Shown: positions 48,851 through 59,740 of the stretch, one piece after another
How positions within the stretch are numbered: the first letter of the stretch is position 1
Layout: each line of letters begins with the position of its first letter
Assembly: GCF_014898055.3 (NCBI RefSeq)
Contig: NW_023605083.1
Location: 64,783,715 to 64,847,714 of the forward strand
From: Talpa occidentalis
Lineage: Eukaryota > Chordata > Mammalia > Eulipotyphla > Talpidae
Direction: 5' to 3'
Length of the DNA stretch: 64,000 nucleotides
The notes under the pieces: generated by a model
Database searches by the model: none
The model's input: the letters and a program-made list of their open reading frames with translations, nothing else
Told to the model about the DNA's origin: nothing
Translations under genes and position numbers: made by a program

Positions 48851-51800
48851 GACCATGGAGGAGGGGAGGCAGGAGAAAGGCATTTTGGGTTGGTCCCATA
48901 TGAAATTGTGTGGCAGAAGGACTTCCTGTCCCCCATCAGCTGGTTTTCTTATGGTGCCTCCCAGTCAGGCAGTTTTCACAGCTGAGAAAACCAAGGCCCC
49001 AGTAGGCCTCATTCATCCAGTCAGCCGGCAGCATTACGTGGCCATATTCCCTGTGCCTGTCTGGTGTCAGGTGCTATGAGATCTTAGGGGGCCCATGGAG
49101 AGAGTGACGGTGTGCCCCACGCCATCTGTGCATCAGAACCTGATGGGGAGCTTGGGTGCCACCAATGGGGTTCTGGGTCATGGAGAGCAGGATCCAGACG
49201 CATGATTCTCCTGTGCAGCCAAAACCAACAGCTGCTGTTTTGTTGGAAATCTCTTCCGGGGTCATTCAGTGGCAGAGCTGGGATTTGAACCCAGGTCTTC
49301 TGTCCTTAGGCCCTTTTCCTCTCTGTAAGCTGACTGCAGCAGCTTCTTAGATAAGAGCAGGCACATAGAGCAACAAACAGCTTTCCCACCTGCAGTGCTC
49401 GCCAAGGCATTCCCAGGGCTGGACAGGCACATAGACTGGGTCATCTAAACCCTACAGAACCCAGCTCGGCCCCTCTCCTGCTGGCCAAATGACCACATGG
49501 AGCCTCAGTTGCCTCCTGGCATGGGTGGAAGGTTAAATGCAGCAGTAGTCAGGGGCTGGCACAGGATAAGCCCTTCATACATTTTTGTTGAATGAATGAA
49601 TGATCACAGTGATTATGAAGAAGCAATGCTGGTCTTGCCCGCCTGAGCCCATCAAATCAGTTTTCTTACCTCGTGCCCAGTTAACTACCCTCCACTAGCC
49701 AGGAAGGCTGGGAGCACCCCCTTTGCTCCTGGGAGTCCTTTGTCATTCCAAGCCTCACCCTCCTGCCTCCTCCCCTATAGAGCCTCTCAACTGGGGTGAT
49801 TTTACTGCCCAGAGAACAGTTAGTAATGCTGGCATCAAGTTTCATCACAGTTAGGAGGCGTGCTAGTAGCTTCAAATGGGCAGAAATCTAATAAGATGCT
49901 AAATCTCTCACAATGCACAGGACAGTGCTTCTACCACGGACTGGTCTAGGCCAGTGGTGCTGAGGCTGAGAAACTGCTGTGTAGAAACCCTCACATCTGC
50001 TCCTCCGTGCCCTGTGCCCGGCCATGTGTGCTTATGCCACTTGGCCCCTGGAAAGCACTCCCCTCCATGCTGGGCTTCCTGTGTCTATCCTTCGGTTCTG
50101 TTCTTATATGCCTTCCTCAAGATCCCTCCCTGCACCTCCTGGGTGAAAGTTATCCCTTGTCTCCCCAGCCCAGATTCTCTGTCTCTCTGGGATGCTGTGC
50201 TTTCTGGCTAGTGGGCACTCACTGTGGCCCTTGGCATATCTTGGGCTGGAGCAGGTGTGCAGAGGGCCTGCTCATTTTGTTTCTTCATGAGAAACTTAAC
50301 CCCATGTGAGGGTGCTCAGTCTCGCACCTCCTTCCCTCCTTTGCTTACTCCAGACATCACTCATTGATCTTTCCTGCCAAATCCTGATATATCCTTGGGA
50401 TTTTATTCACACACCATCCCAGGTGTGGGAAATTGGTTTTCAAGTTGAAACTTCTTTCTTGTCCCCTCCTGCAGCCCTCAGTCTGCCCACAAGTCATCCC
50501 TATGCCCCCCAATTTGGCCACTATCAATGGGAAGGGGGCAGAGGGGTCACCTGGAAATGTTTTTGAGGTTGCCTGAATCCAACTGCAACTTATCGGTTAG
50601 TTCTACCTGGACGTGACAACCCCAGTTCCAAGCAGAGTCCCTACCGAGAACCTCCTCCATGCTCTCCTGTTTCTGAGCTGCTCTGGGGTTTTGTGTACAC
50701 TCCCACTGCCATTTCTGAGCTCCACACCTACCTTGTGCCCCAATGCCAGCTCCTTCAGCCTGTTTGCTCTGGTAGGCTGTCCGCTCCTAGCACTCAGTGC
50801 TTCTTCATCCCACTGGTAGGTGGATGGAGGTTTGTTTTGTTCACCAAAGTAGTCTTCATGCTCAACACAGGGTCAGACTCATTGTTGGGGCTCACCCATT
50901 TGGATGGATGGATGGTTTGATGAACAGATGAGCCATGCAGAAACTGCCTCCTGCCCTGCCCTATTTCAAGTATTTGCTGTGCACAGCCTGGCTGTGCTGT
51001 GATGGACATTGCTTTTGGACAAGCGGCAGGCACATTTTCGAATCCTACAATTTCTGAGCCAATGCTTTGAGAGGGCAGCTGGGGAAATTGAGGTCCCCAG
51101 AGGAGGAGGAATTTGGCCAGAATAGCGGAATCAGTCACTCTGTCTCCTGACCTATTCTTTTTATTCCCGATTCTTTCAATTATGTGAGCAGGGTTCTCTG
51201 TTGTGCTGGCTGCCCCGGGTGACTTGCAGGCTGCCGAGGTGGTAGGGAAGTTCAGTGGGAAGAGTGCTTTGTGAGGATGGTGAGTTCCATTTTCCCATAA
51301 AAGAAGTTGGCGCCACATACAGGTTGAGGTGGGGTCTGGGGGAACAGTTGCATTCTGGGCATATGTTGGTCCCCAGGACCCCTAGGCAAGGACAGAACCC
51401 CCTCCCTGCCCAAAGCCCAAATAGCATCCCAGCTGACAGGGAGACTGTCTGCAGCAACAGTGAGGTGATGTCTGGTTTTTCTTTGTGCATTGTAAGCAGT
51501 GATTAATCTGGCTCCCAAACCAAAATATAGACCAAGTTCTATTATAAACATGGGTCCTGTGGAGACCCGCCTGCTGGGCAGCCAGAGGCCCTTGCAGACT
51601 CTGTGGTCCCTGGAGAGCCCCTGAAGCATCTACTCTCCCCTAGTACCAGTCAGGCATCAATCATGTATGGGGCAATGACTGCCCGTGGGTCCACCTTGTG
51701 GTCAGTGCCTGTCTGGTAATTGCTGGGGCCCTGTAGAAGATAATGGTTTAGATTCTTCCAGGTCCCCGGGCCCTGTCATTTGAAGCTGTTTGGCTGGCCT

Positions 51801-52289
51801 TAGCTTGATAAACACTGCTAAGGTGCTTCCAGGGAACACACAAACCTCCCCCTGCCCTCACCTCATACCTTGACTGTGCTCAGTCTCTGCTCCTCCAGGC
51901 TAGCAGAATGACAGGGGCATTCACGGCCATGTTCAGGATTCTTAGGGTCCTCTGATGGTTAGCTAGGAATTGTGGCCTTCTGGACAAAGCACAGCCCAGC
52001 AGGTCCAGAACCCTGTGGAACATTTGGGCTTGGTCCTAACTTGCTAAGTAACTCAGGTAAGTCCCTTCACCCCTCTCAGACTTGATGTCTCAGTCTGTCC
52101 ATCGAGAAAGGAGGCTACTAAATTGATGGCTGAGTTCCTTTCAACTTGGATACTCCAGGATTCTGTGACCATCTTTTGCCCCAATAATGCTGTGTCCCGG
52201 GGAGGTGGATCTTCTGGAAGGGGATCTTGTGGGGGTGGCCCTGTGGCTCAAGGTTGATCTCGGGTCTCAGTAATGTGTCTCATCCCATG

Positions 52290-52455
52290 ATTTGGTGATT
52301 AAAGATGTAGATTGAGTCACAGCCTGCACTGTGCCTGGAAAGCTGTGTGACCTCAGGAAAGTCTCTTTACCTTTCTGAGCCTCCATTTCCTCATCTGGCA
52401 AATATGCATGATAACTCTTACCTCCTAGGGGTGATTCCAAGGAGGTGAGGAGCTG
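52290..52455 (+). mobile_element. MIR remnant
   Basis: Contains AGCTGTGTGACCTCAGG and CCTCCATTTCCTCATCTGGC. Confidence 0.8.
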
Positions 52456-52864
52456 AGGTATCTGAGGCTTTAGTGCGGGGCCAGATTTCAGGCATTCTTT
52501 TCATTTTAGCTGCATCCTGAGTCAAGTGTTTACTTGAAATCACCTCCTAGGATTTCACTGGCAACACTGCTCTGCTAAAGCATTGGTTTCCAGCAGGTTT
52601 CTTTGTGGCTGTAGAGAAAGCCAAAGGAGTGAGTGATGCCCAGAGGCTCCCCAGACCCTTTCATGCATCTCCTGAGATCCTTCCCCCATATTCCATAGAC
52701 TCTTTTTTACTCAGGGAGGGAATTTGCCTGTATGGAGTCACACAGCTTAGAGCTCCAGGCTAGATTTAGCTCTTCATGGAAAAATGCTTTACCTCTTCTT
52801 TCTTGTCTGCTATTTCCATGTGCAGAAATGATAGGAATGGCTATTTTACATGTCAGATCATGAC

Positions 52865-53215
52865 ATGTCCAAGCTGTCCTGTGACTTCCCAACATATTAC
52901 CCCTGGCCTGCTGTGGCTTCCTTCTTCTCTGACCACCCCTAGCCTTCTCTCCTCGCTCATTCTGCTCTACTCACATAAGCCTTGTTCTTCCTCAAGCCCC
53001 CTAAAATCATCCTTGCTTCAGGGCTTTTGCACCTGCTGTTCCCTCTGCCTGGAATGCTTTCCCTTTAAAAAGCCAGTCCTATGTGCAGCCTCCCTTCATT
53101 CACCTCCTCCAGGCAGCCCACCCTGCCTGCCTGCCTGCAGGCACAACCCCCTGCCTGACACTGCCATTCTCTATGTTTCAACTGCTCGCTTTTCTTGATA
53201 GCACTAGTCACCACC
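52865..53215 (-). mobile_element. L2 remnant, antisense
   Basis: Contains GGGCTTTTGCACCTGCTGTT and CCCTCTGCCTGGAATGC, the typical reverse-complement L2 signature. Confidence 0.8.
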
Positions 53216-53248
53216 ACACATGATGTCTCTTTTGAATTTTATTTTTAT

Positions 53249-53526
53249 TTATTTATTTTTTAAAGATTTATTTATTTATGCATACAAGAACTGGGGTACA
53301 GGCCAGAGATGTGGGGGGTGAGAGAATCCACCAGAGACAGAGTGGGGAACAGAACAGGCAGATTGACTGAAATACACTGCTGAGGGGAGCAGTGGGCGAG
53401 ACAGGAGAGGTCTGCCTCGCCATGTGGGATTCTTCCTGGCCGGCCGGGGATCAAACTCGTGCTGCAGAGGCTGCGGATTGCTTCATAGTGCGGTGCTTAA
53501 CCCCTTGTGCCACCAGGGAGGCCCTG
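53249..53526 (-). mobile_element. tRNA-derived SINE, copy 3
   Basis: Same family, minus strand, with an AAATAAATAAATCTTTAAAA tail. A/T-rich direct repeats (TTTTATTTTTA-like) flank both ends, consistent with target-site duplication. Confidence 0.85.
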
Positions 53527-53710
53527 ACTTTTATTTTTAATTATGATCAAGGGAACATAACCTAAAGTGACCATCTTGACCATGTTCAGTGTACTATTCA
53601 GTAGTGCCATGTTGTTGTGCAATAAATCTCCAGAACTTTTTCATCTTGTAAAACTGAAATTCTGTACCCATGAAACAACCACCTAGAAGCTCCAGACATT
53701 AACTTTTATC

Positions 53711-53985
53711 TATTTATTTTTTCAAATATTTATTTTTTATTTGTACAAGAGCTGGGGTACAGGCTAGAGTTGCAGGAGGGTGAGAGGATTCACAAGAGAC
53801 AGAGCAGGGAGCAGAACAGGCAGACAGACCGAAAGCACTGCTGAGGGGAGCAGCAGGTGAGACAGGTGAGGTCTGCCATGCCATGTGGGTATCTCCCTGG
53901 CCGGCTGGGAATCGAACCCCCGCTGCAGAGGCTGTGGACAGCTTCACAGTGCTGTGCTCAACCCGCTGTGCCACCGGGGAGGTCA
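53711..53985 (-). mobile_element. tRNA-derived SINE, copy 4
   Basis: Same family, minus strand, with a perfect B box (GGTTCGATTCC). Target-site duplications starting CAGACATTA lie at about 53693 and 53986, with one internal mismatch. It sits about 190 bp from copy 3 as an independent insertion, because the two have different flanking duplications. Confidence 0.87.
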
Positions 53986-54176
53986 CAGACATTAGCTTTT
54001 GTGTCTATTTGTTTTGGTGTCTCCTTAATCCTTAATTAAACAGTAAACTCCAGTAAAGCAAAGGATGTTGTCTTCCCACTCATCCCATACCTAGAATGGT
54101 AAGGGTGTGTTAAAGCTCAGTGACTGTTGACTGAATGAATGAGATAGGGAGATCATGTTGGTAACAGCAGCTAGTC

Positions 54177-54365
54177 TTCACAGGGCCCTTGAATTCAGTG
54201 CCAGATACTGTGCTAAGTGCTTTACACACATCCTATGACCATGACCCCTGTGCCAATCCTTAGATCCCCATTTTACAGAAGAGGAATCTGAGGCTCAGAG
54301 AGGTGACATCAGTGGCCTCAGGTCACACACAGCCAGCCAATGATGAAGCAGGACAGAAATTCAGA
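54177..54365 (-). mobile_element. MIR remnant, antisense
   Basis: Contains ACTGTGCTAAGTGCTTTACA, CCCCATTTTACAGAAGAGG and CTGAGGCTCAGAGAGG. Confidence 0.85.
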
Positions 54366-54917
54366 TCAATCTGAAAACAGAGACCTAAACCACCTGGCCT
54401 GCTAGCTACTAGCTGGGCCAGAGCGGAGCCTCAGCGAGGAGAGCTTGTGCCCCCTCCTAGCCTACCTGGCCATGTTGTATCAATCTCCTCGGGCCTGGAT
54501 TTGAGATGCAGTCATATCACCGAGCAGTCTTGAGGGGTGAGTAGGTGCAAAAGGAATGCTTGTAAACTCCCAAACTGCTTGGATCAAACCAACTCTGCTG
54601 TTTATAGTCCCGCTTCCTGGAGGTTTGTGGGGGTGTCAAGTGTGTGCGCCTGCGAGTGTTTGTGTATGTACATGGTCTGCATGTCTGGGATGCCTGCAAG
54701 GCTCTCAGTGGCCTCAGGTGTCAGAAGAATAGTGAACTTGGGCAAATGGCCAAGACTCAGTTTTCTCCAAGACTCAGTTTTTTTCTCTATAAAATGGAGA
54801 TGAGACTCTCTCCCACCTGCCCCCTCTTCATCAGGCTATTGGAAGGGCTGGAGGAGACCATGGAGGTATAATCCTGGGTAAACAGCAGGGCTTAGAGAGG
54901 TCTACAGGCATTGTGTT

Positions 54918-54942
54918 ATGTGTGTGTGTGTGTGTGTGTGTG
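54918..54942. repeat. (TG)n microsatellite
   Basis: About 12 TG units in intron 7. Confidence 0.9.
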
Positions 54943-55770
54943 TTTTCTATAACAAAGAGATTCAGAATTCCCAATCCCTCATTCCAAATCCAGAGAGGGC
55001 AGTAACTTTCCAAGAGTCACACAGTAAGTTAGGGAGTGTCTGGGACTCCCTGTGTGGCGTCCGCCAGATCACCGTGGCCACCCCATCTAAAACAGAAGCC
55101 CCCTGAATGTTCTTACTTCACAACAGCCTGAAGCTGATGGAAGTTTGAAGTCTTTCAGAGAGCCCCTAAGCTTATGAACTAGCACAGGGTCATCCCCAGC
55201 ACCACCCAAACGCACACGCTTTTTTTGATTTTCTTGATCTAGAGACCTTTGCAGTGTGCTTTTGGAATAGGATGCAAGACAGTGGGAGGAAGAGAGGCAG
55301 CTCTTTTGGTTCATATATTTGGTCAACATGTGTGAAATTTTTCTGAGAGGGACTTTATGGGAAGGGGAAGCCCCTGATGGAAGGTTCCAGCATCACTGGT
55401 GACTGAGCAAATTTCGACCTTAAGATTCTTAAATGACCCACCCATCCTTTGAGAAATCCCTCCACCCTGTCGTCTCTGGATTAGGAAAGAATGTTTGGAT
55501 TTGGGGTACAGCATCATTCCATCATAATTGCCATTTCCCAGCTCAGCTCACAAGTCCTGCTGAAGCAGTGAGCCGCCCCCTGACTTCTCCGGTCTAAGAA
55601 CCTACTATCCCTGAGTAGACAGCCATTCAGTGATGTACTGAGTGTACTGAGCAGGCCCTACTTCTGCAGCAGGGCATGCTGCACTGAAAAGGGAAGCTGG
55701 AGACTGAGCCTCTGTGACCTGCAGACCCTGACTTGCCATCTGGGCCTGATGCCTTTTCTTCTTCCTGCAG

Positions 55771-55815
55771 GGGCACAAGGGGTATCCTGGACCTGCGGGG
55801 CACCCTGGAGAACAG
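55771..55815 (+). CDS. COL27A1: COL27A1 coding exon 8 (Gly-X-Y, 45 bp)
   Basis: Encodes residues 686-700 (GHKGYPGPAGHPGEQ), five perfect triplets. Flanked by acceptor CTTCTTCCTGCAG and donor GTGAGG. Confidence 0.95.
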
Positions 55816-56421
55816 GTGAGGGCCCCGACCTCAGCCCTGAACTGCCTGCTCTCCCTGGTTCCAGCCCCAGCCTTCCCTGGCCTCTTACCAGCACCCTGCT
55901 CTGAGTGAGCCCTGGGGCCAGGCAGTTTTGCCTCCCATCCTGCTGGGGCTCCTGCCCCACCTCTCCCCCAGTCACATCTGCCTGAAAGAGCTGGAGTCCA
56001 TGCCAGCCCTGAGTTGGCTTGAGCCGCTCAACTCTGGTTAGAGCCATGAATAGCTGGCCTGTTCCAGGCAATGTTAGGGGATATTATACACGCCGCCATG
56101 GGGTTTGCAGGAATTTTGGCTGCCCTGGCCCAAGTCAAACAGCCTCCCCTGCCAGCGTGGAGAGCCAGCCAGGCCTCTTCAGTGCTTTCTTATTCCTGGG
56201 CCTAGGAGCCAAGGGGTTTTGTCCCTTCGATCTGGTCTGACCGGTTTTGCAGAAGGTGGGCTTGGGGACCCAGCAGACCCATGGCCTCCCCTCCTCCCTT
56301 TTGGATTCATCTCACATTCTTGCCTTTCTCTTTGTCCATTGTGAGCCCTCACTGCCTCCAGGTGGGAGCCAGCCAGACCAGGGTCTCTCCCTTATGTCTC
56401 TCTCTCTCTCTTCCTTTGCAG
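55816..56421 (+). other. COL27A1: COL27A1 intron 8
   Basis: A short intron of 606 bp with a pyrimidine-rich 3' end including a TCTCTCTCTCTC run. Nothing else is seen. Confidence 0.92.
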
Positions 56422-56475
56422 GGGCAGCCAGGACCTGAGGGCAGCCCAGGGGCCAAAGGTTACCCTGGCAGGCAG
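56422..56475 (+). CDS. COL27A1: COL27A1 coding exon 9 (Gly-X-Y, 54 bp, weak donor)
   Basis: Encodes residues 701-718, starting GQPGPEGSPG and ending GYPGRQ. The acceptor is strong (CTCTCTTCCTTTGCAG). The donor, CAG|GTGCAG, lacks G at +5 and is weaker than its neighbours. Skipping this exon would keep the frame and remove six triplets. Confidence 0.94.
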
Positions 56476-56902
56476 GTGCAGTATATGGCTTCTGGAAGCT
56501 CTGTGGCCATGGTGGTGTGGAGATGGCCATGGGTACCCCAAGACAGAGGGAGGTTGCAGGCTGGGGGCCAAAGAGCTGTGCCCACTGGGTGGGTCCCAAA
56601 AAAGGGGATTTCAGGGGGCTGGACCAAGGAAGTCTTGCTATACAGGCAGCCGGGCAGGGATGCTCAGCAAGAGAACTGAAGACAGGGAAGTTCTGGGACT
56701 GTGGGGGTAGGGCCCCAGAGGCTCCTCCAATGAGTTTCCCCCCTGATGCAAGGAAGGCTCAGTTTGAAGACCCCAAATATAGCCCCACTCTTGTTCTACA
56801 GAGGGGGCAGCTGATGCCCACAGGAGACAGGACTGGCCCTGGTTGTTGGCAGGAGGTAGAACGTTTCCATATGTCCTTGCCCCTCTGCCTTTTTTGTTCC
56901 AG
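56476..56902 (+). other. COL27A1: COL27A1 intron 9
   Basis: The shortest intron here, 427 bp, with a weak donor (GTGCAG) and a normal acceptor. Nothing else is seen. Confidence 0.92.
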
Positions 56903-56947
56903 GGGTTACCTGGACCGGTAGGAGAACCTGGCCCCAAAGGCAGCCGG
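56903..56947 (+). CDS. COL27A1: COL27A1 coding exon 10 (Gly-X-Y, 45 bp)
   Basis: Encodes residues 719-733 (GLPGPVGEPGPKGSR), five perfect triplets. Flanked by acceptor TTTTTTGTTCCAG and donor GTAAGT. It is the last exon before the intron that carries MIR455. Confidence 0.95.
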
Positions 56948-58509
56948 GTAAGTGGCACACAGGTGGGATTCTGGGTAGGTATGACCTGTCCCCCAGGGGA
57001 CCTATGTCTGATTGGGGCTGAAAGGTTCCCACCCGGTCTGTCAGAGAATCGGGGCCGAGACCCTCCCTCCTGAGCCCCCCCTGGAGAGCAGAGGAGCACA
57101 GGAAGGGTAGGTGATGGGGGACCCTGGAGCCCATGAGCCCATGAGCTATGTATGGCCCATGGCTATAGCTGTGGGCGTGGCCGTGCCCCAGCTACTAAAA
57201 CCAGGCGCTGGCTTGCCATGTTCCTAGCACTTCTCCAGAGCTAGGGAACCAAAGCCAGGACACTTTGTGTGCTGTCTCTCCAGAGGCCTCTCCTGCTCCC
57301 AATTGGGGGGCTGGGAGGTGAGGATTGGGGGATACCACTTTTTGGAGGATAATGGTGCCTGAGGGCTGAATGTTGCCCCAGTCTGGAAGCTGATGGGCCA
57401 TCTGCTCTCCATCTACTTCAAGGCCCCTGGAGCAAACCTTGAGCAGCCAGAAGGCTCAGTTTGCCCATCTTTACAGTGGCACATATCCACTCCTACCTCT
57501 AGCACGGTTGTGAGGATGCCAAGAATTTGGAAGCAGCGCTGCTGAGGAGAGGCTCCCAGGTGGGGGCTCCCAGGGGGGCTGTGGGCTGGTGAGAAGGTTC
57601 TGGGTAATTTGAATGTGAGTAAGTGTCCTTTAAATGACTGAGCGATGATCTTCTCTTTTACGTATAAGGAAAAGGGTTCCTGATGGGGACCAGATGCCCA
57701 GTTCACACTGCACACCTGAAGTGAACCTGGGACAAGGACCCAGTTGTCCTGAGGGCTGGGCTCTGCCTCTCAAAGAATGCTCAGCAAGTGGGTCACGGTC
57801 CTCGGCCAGTCCTGGTCTAGTGTGACGTGTCCTCTGCTCCTGAGCCAAAGCTATTTATGGCTGCCGTCTCGGCCTCAACCCCTGGAACTGGCAGGCGGCT
57901 ATTAAGAGTGTGTCTGGAGGTGGCAAGGGGCTGGTGGGCCATTCCCCAGGACATGACGATGATGGTGGTGATCTGCCAGGGCCAGGGGCTCCCTAGGATA
58001 CTGCACCTCCCTTCCTCGATCCAGCTGTGGTCCCAGAGGAAGCTTCTGAGTGCAGGAAGAAAGTCTTCTCAGTTCAGCCACCTGGGTCCTGATATGCCAG
58101 GAAGCAAGGCGGGAAGAGGGGTGCTTGACACCTGGGCTGCTTGACCAGGCCATGCTGGCGGTAGCTTGAGGCCATCCATATCTGGGGAGAGAGGTGATCC
58201 ACCCCAGCATCCCCTCTTGGGGTCTCAGAGCCGGGAACGCTGGATGAGCAGGGTTGTTCAGGTCACCCTTCACCCTCCATACCATCCTCATATTTGTCAG
58301 AGAGATAGAGTGCAGGTCTGAGACCTGCTCTGCTGGGCGGTAGGGTCTTGAGCAAGTTGCTCAACCTCTCTGAGTCCTGGAATATAAGCCCTGCTTGGAA
58401 GGATCAGAAAAGGTATTTATCCCTCTGGATGCTGGGAAGGAGGCTTTGTGACCTTTTGACTTTGTGGGCAAGGAGAGATATGTGTGAGCCTATGTGGGTT
58501 GATTGATTG

Positions 58510-58750
58510 TAGGAGGCAGTGTAGGTGAGTGGTTAGGAACCTGGCCCGGAGCCGTTTCTACCACATTCCAACTGTGTGACCCTGGTCAAGACACTTCACC
58601 TCTCTGAGCACCCTTCTATAGGGGCTGAGCAATAACCTCTGCTTGCTGGGGGTGTAGTAAGGGTGAGTAAATGTTTTCGTGTGTGTGAGGGGGATCCGGC
58701 CTATGGTCTGCGGTCAATAAACATTAGCTTTTATTATAGTTATTATTAAG
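58510..58750 (+). mobile_element. MIR remnant
   Basis: Contains GTGAGTGGTTAGGAACCTGG, AACTGTGTGACCCTGGTC and GTCAATAAACATTAGC, nearly full length. Confidence 0.85.
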
Positions 58751-59397
58751 TATTCCACACACATCTAGAGAGTGCAGGCAGTGATAGGAACCTGGGACTA
58801 GGTCCCAGCCCTTGAGAAGTTCCCAGGCTAATGAGGACCAGAAACCCAAACACAGATGGTGAAGGTACAGTGGAGAAATTACTTAAATGAAATGCATTAA
58901 CTGAAATACATTAAATACTGAAAATATTTAAATGCATTTAACTGAGGAAGAGATAAGAGATGGCTTGGGGTGTCAGGGTGCTTGCCAGTGGGAAGAGCTT
59001 TAGAGATGGGCTTTGAAGGGTTTGCACCATGGACCTGGGCATGGGCTGGGGCTGCCTACTGGAGGGCATAGCGTGACCAGAGGCTGGGAGGCAGAGTCAG
59101 GTGCATTCTGGGATGGTGCACCCCAGCTCCACTCCTGACTAGTGTGGCCTTATCCAGAGCCATGGTTTCCTGTGTGTCATGTAAGGGGGTGACAGCCAGC
59201 ATGCATGGTCTGTGGAGGGCTGGACTTGGTGACACATGTGTTTGGCAGGACTTCAGAGGTGGGTGTGATGTGTGCATCTAGGGCCTGAGACACCTGGGGG
59301 GCATAGCAGGAGCTATGAGGCTCACCAGCGTTCCGGGGGTTGGTAGGACCCGGTGCTCCTCTAGCATCTAACACAGCCCCGAGCTTCCTTCCCGCAG

Positions 59398-59463
59398 GTC
59401 CCGGACCCCCGGCGCGGGGCGGGCCTCCCGCTGCGAGTGCCCGCACCCTTCCCTGGTGTGAGG
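59398..59463 (+). other. Possible 66-nt phase-0 pseudo-exon abutting miR-455-5p
   Basis: On the + strand this segment is preceded by CTTCCTTCCCGCAG and a CTAAC branch-point-like motif at 59368-59372, and followed by donor GTATGT at 59464. It is 66 nt long and has no stop in the frame set by the phase-0 neighbouring exons. Its translation is Pro/Arg-rich (VPDPRRGAGLPLRV then PAPFPGVR) and not Gly-X-Y, so inclusion would put 22 non-helical residues into the triple helix. It may be only a cryptic exon-like sequence. Confidence 0.35.
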
Positions 59464-59545
59464 GTATGTGCCTTTGGACTACATCGTGGAAGCCAGCACC
59501 ATGCAGTCCATGGGCATATACACTTGCCTCAAGGCCTATGTCTTC
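59450..59545 (+). ncRNA. MIR455: mir-455 precursor hairpin in COL27A1 intron 10
   Basis: The 96-nt segment matches the mir-455 precursor as I remember it. The 5p arm is at 59465-59486 (starts TATGTGCCTTTGG, ends CATCG) and the 3p arm at 59503-59523 (starts GCAGTCCATGG, ends TATACAC). The arms pair through a short loop (TGGAAGCCAGCACCAT). It lies on the same strand as COL27A1 in intron 10, its known position in human, so it is probably cropped from the collagen pre-mRNA and co-expressed in cartilage. Both mature arms look unchanged; two flanking bases seem to differ from human by recall. A GC-rich stretch and a possible pseudo-exon abut its 5' side. Confidence 0.95.
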
Positions 59546-59686
59546 GAGGAGCCGCCGGAGCCACTGCTGCCACCAGCAAGGAAGAGGAACCAGGGTGTGG
59601 GAGCCGTGGGGGAGGCCTGGGATGGGTCGGCCAGCCACACTACCCCATCGCTCAGCACCTCTGATTCCCCACCTGCTCTTTCCTAG

Positions 59687-59740
59687 GGCTACATTGGACT
59701 CCCAGGGCTCTACGGCCTGCCAGGTTCCGATGGAGAAAGA
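59687..59740 (+). CDS. COL27A1: COL27A1 coding exon 11 (Gly-X-Y, 54 bp)
   Basis: Encodes residues 734-751, starting GYIGLPGLYG and ending GSDGER, six perfect triplets. Flanked by acceptor CTCTTTCCTAG and donor GTGAGT. It begins 141 bp after the mir-455 hairpin. Confidence 0.95.

Larger units (their letters stand above)
46800..55770 (+). other. COL27A1: COL27A1 intron 7
   Basis: About 9.0 kb. It contains MIR and L2 remnants, two tRNA-derived SINEs in the same orientation about 190 bp apart (53.2 and 53.7 kb), and a TG microsatellite at 54.92 kb. No exon-like segment is seen. Confidence 0.9.
56948..59686 (+). other. COL27A1: COL27A1 intron 10 (host of MIR455)
   Basis: About 2.7 kb. It contains MIR/L2-like remnants at 58.5-59.0 kb, a CpG-rich patch at 59395-59460 and the mir-455 hairpin close to its 3' end. 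Confidence 0.92.

Noticed and set aside
52865..53215. Cys/Pro/Ser-rich 140-codon open frame (52776-53198) as a gene
   Set aside because: It is explained by an antisense L2 remnant, a repeat that often gives such frames.
53249..53985. Two adjacent SINEs as one tandem duplication
   Set aside because: Each has its own, different flanking direct repeats, so they look like two separate insertions.
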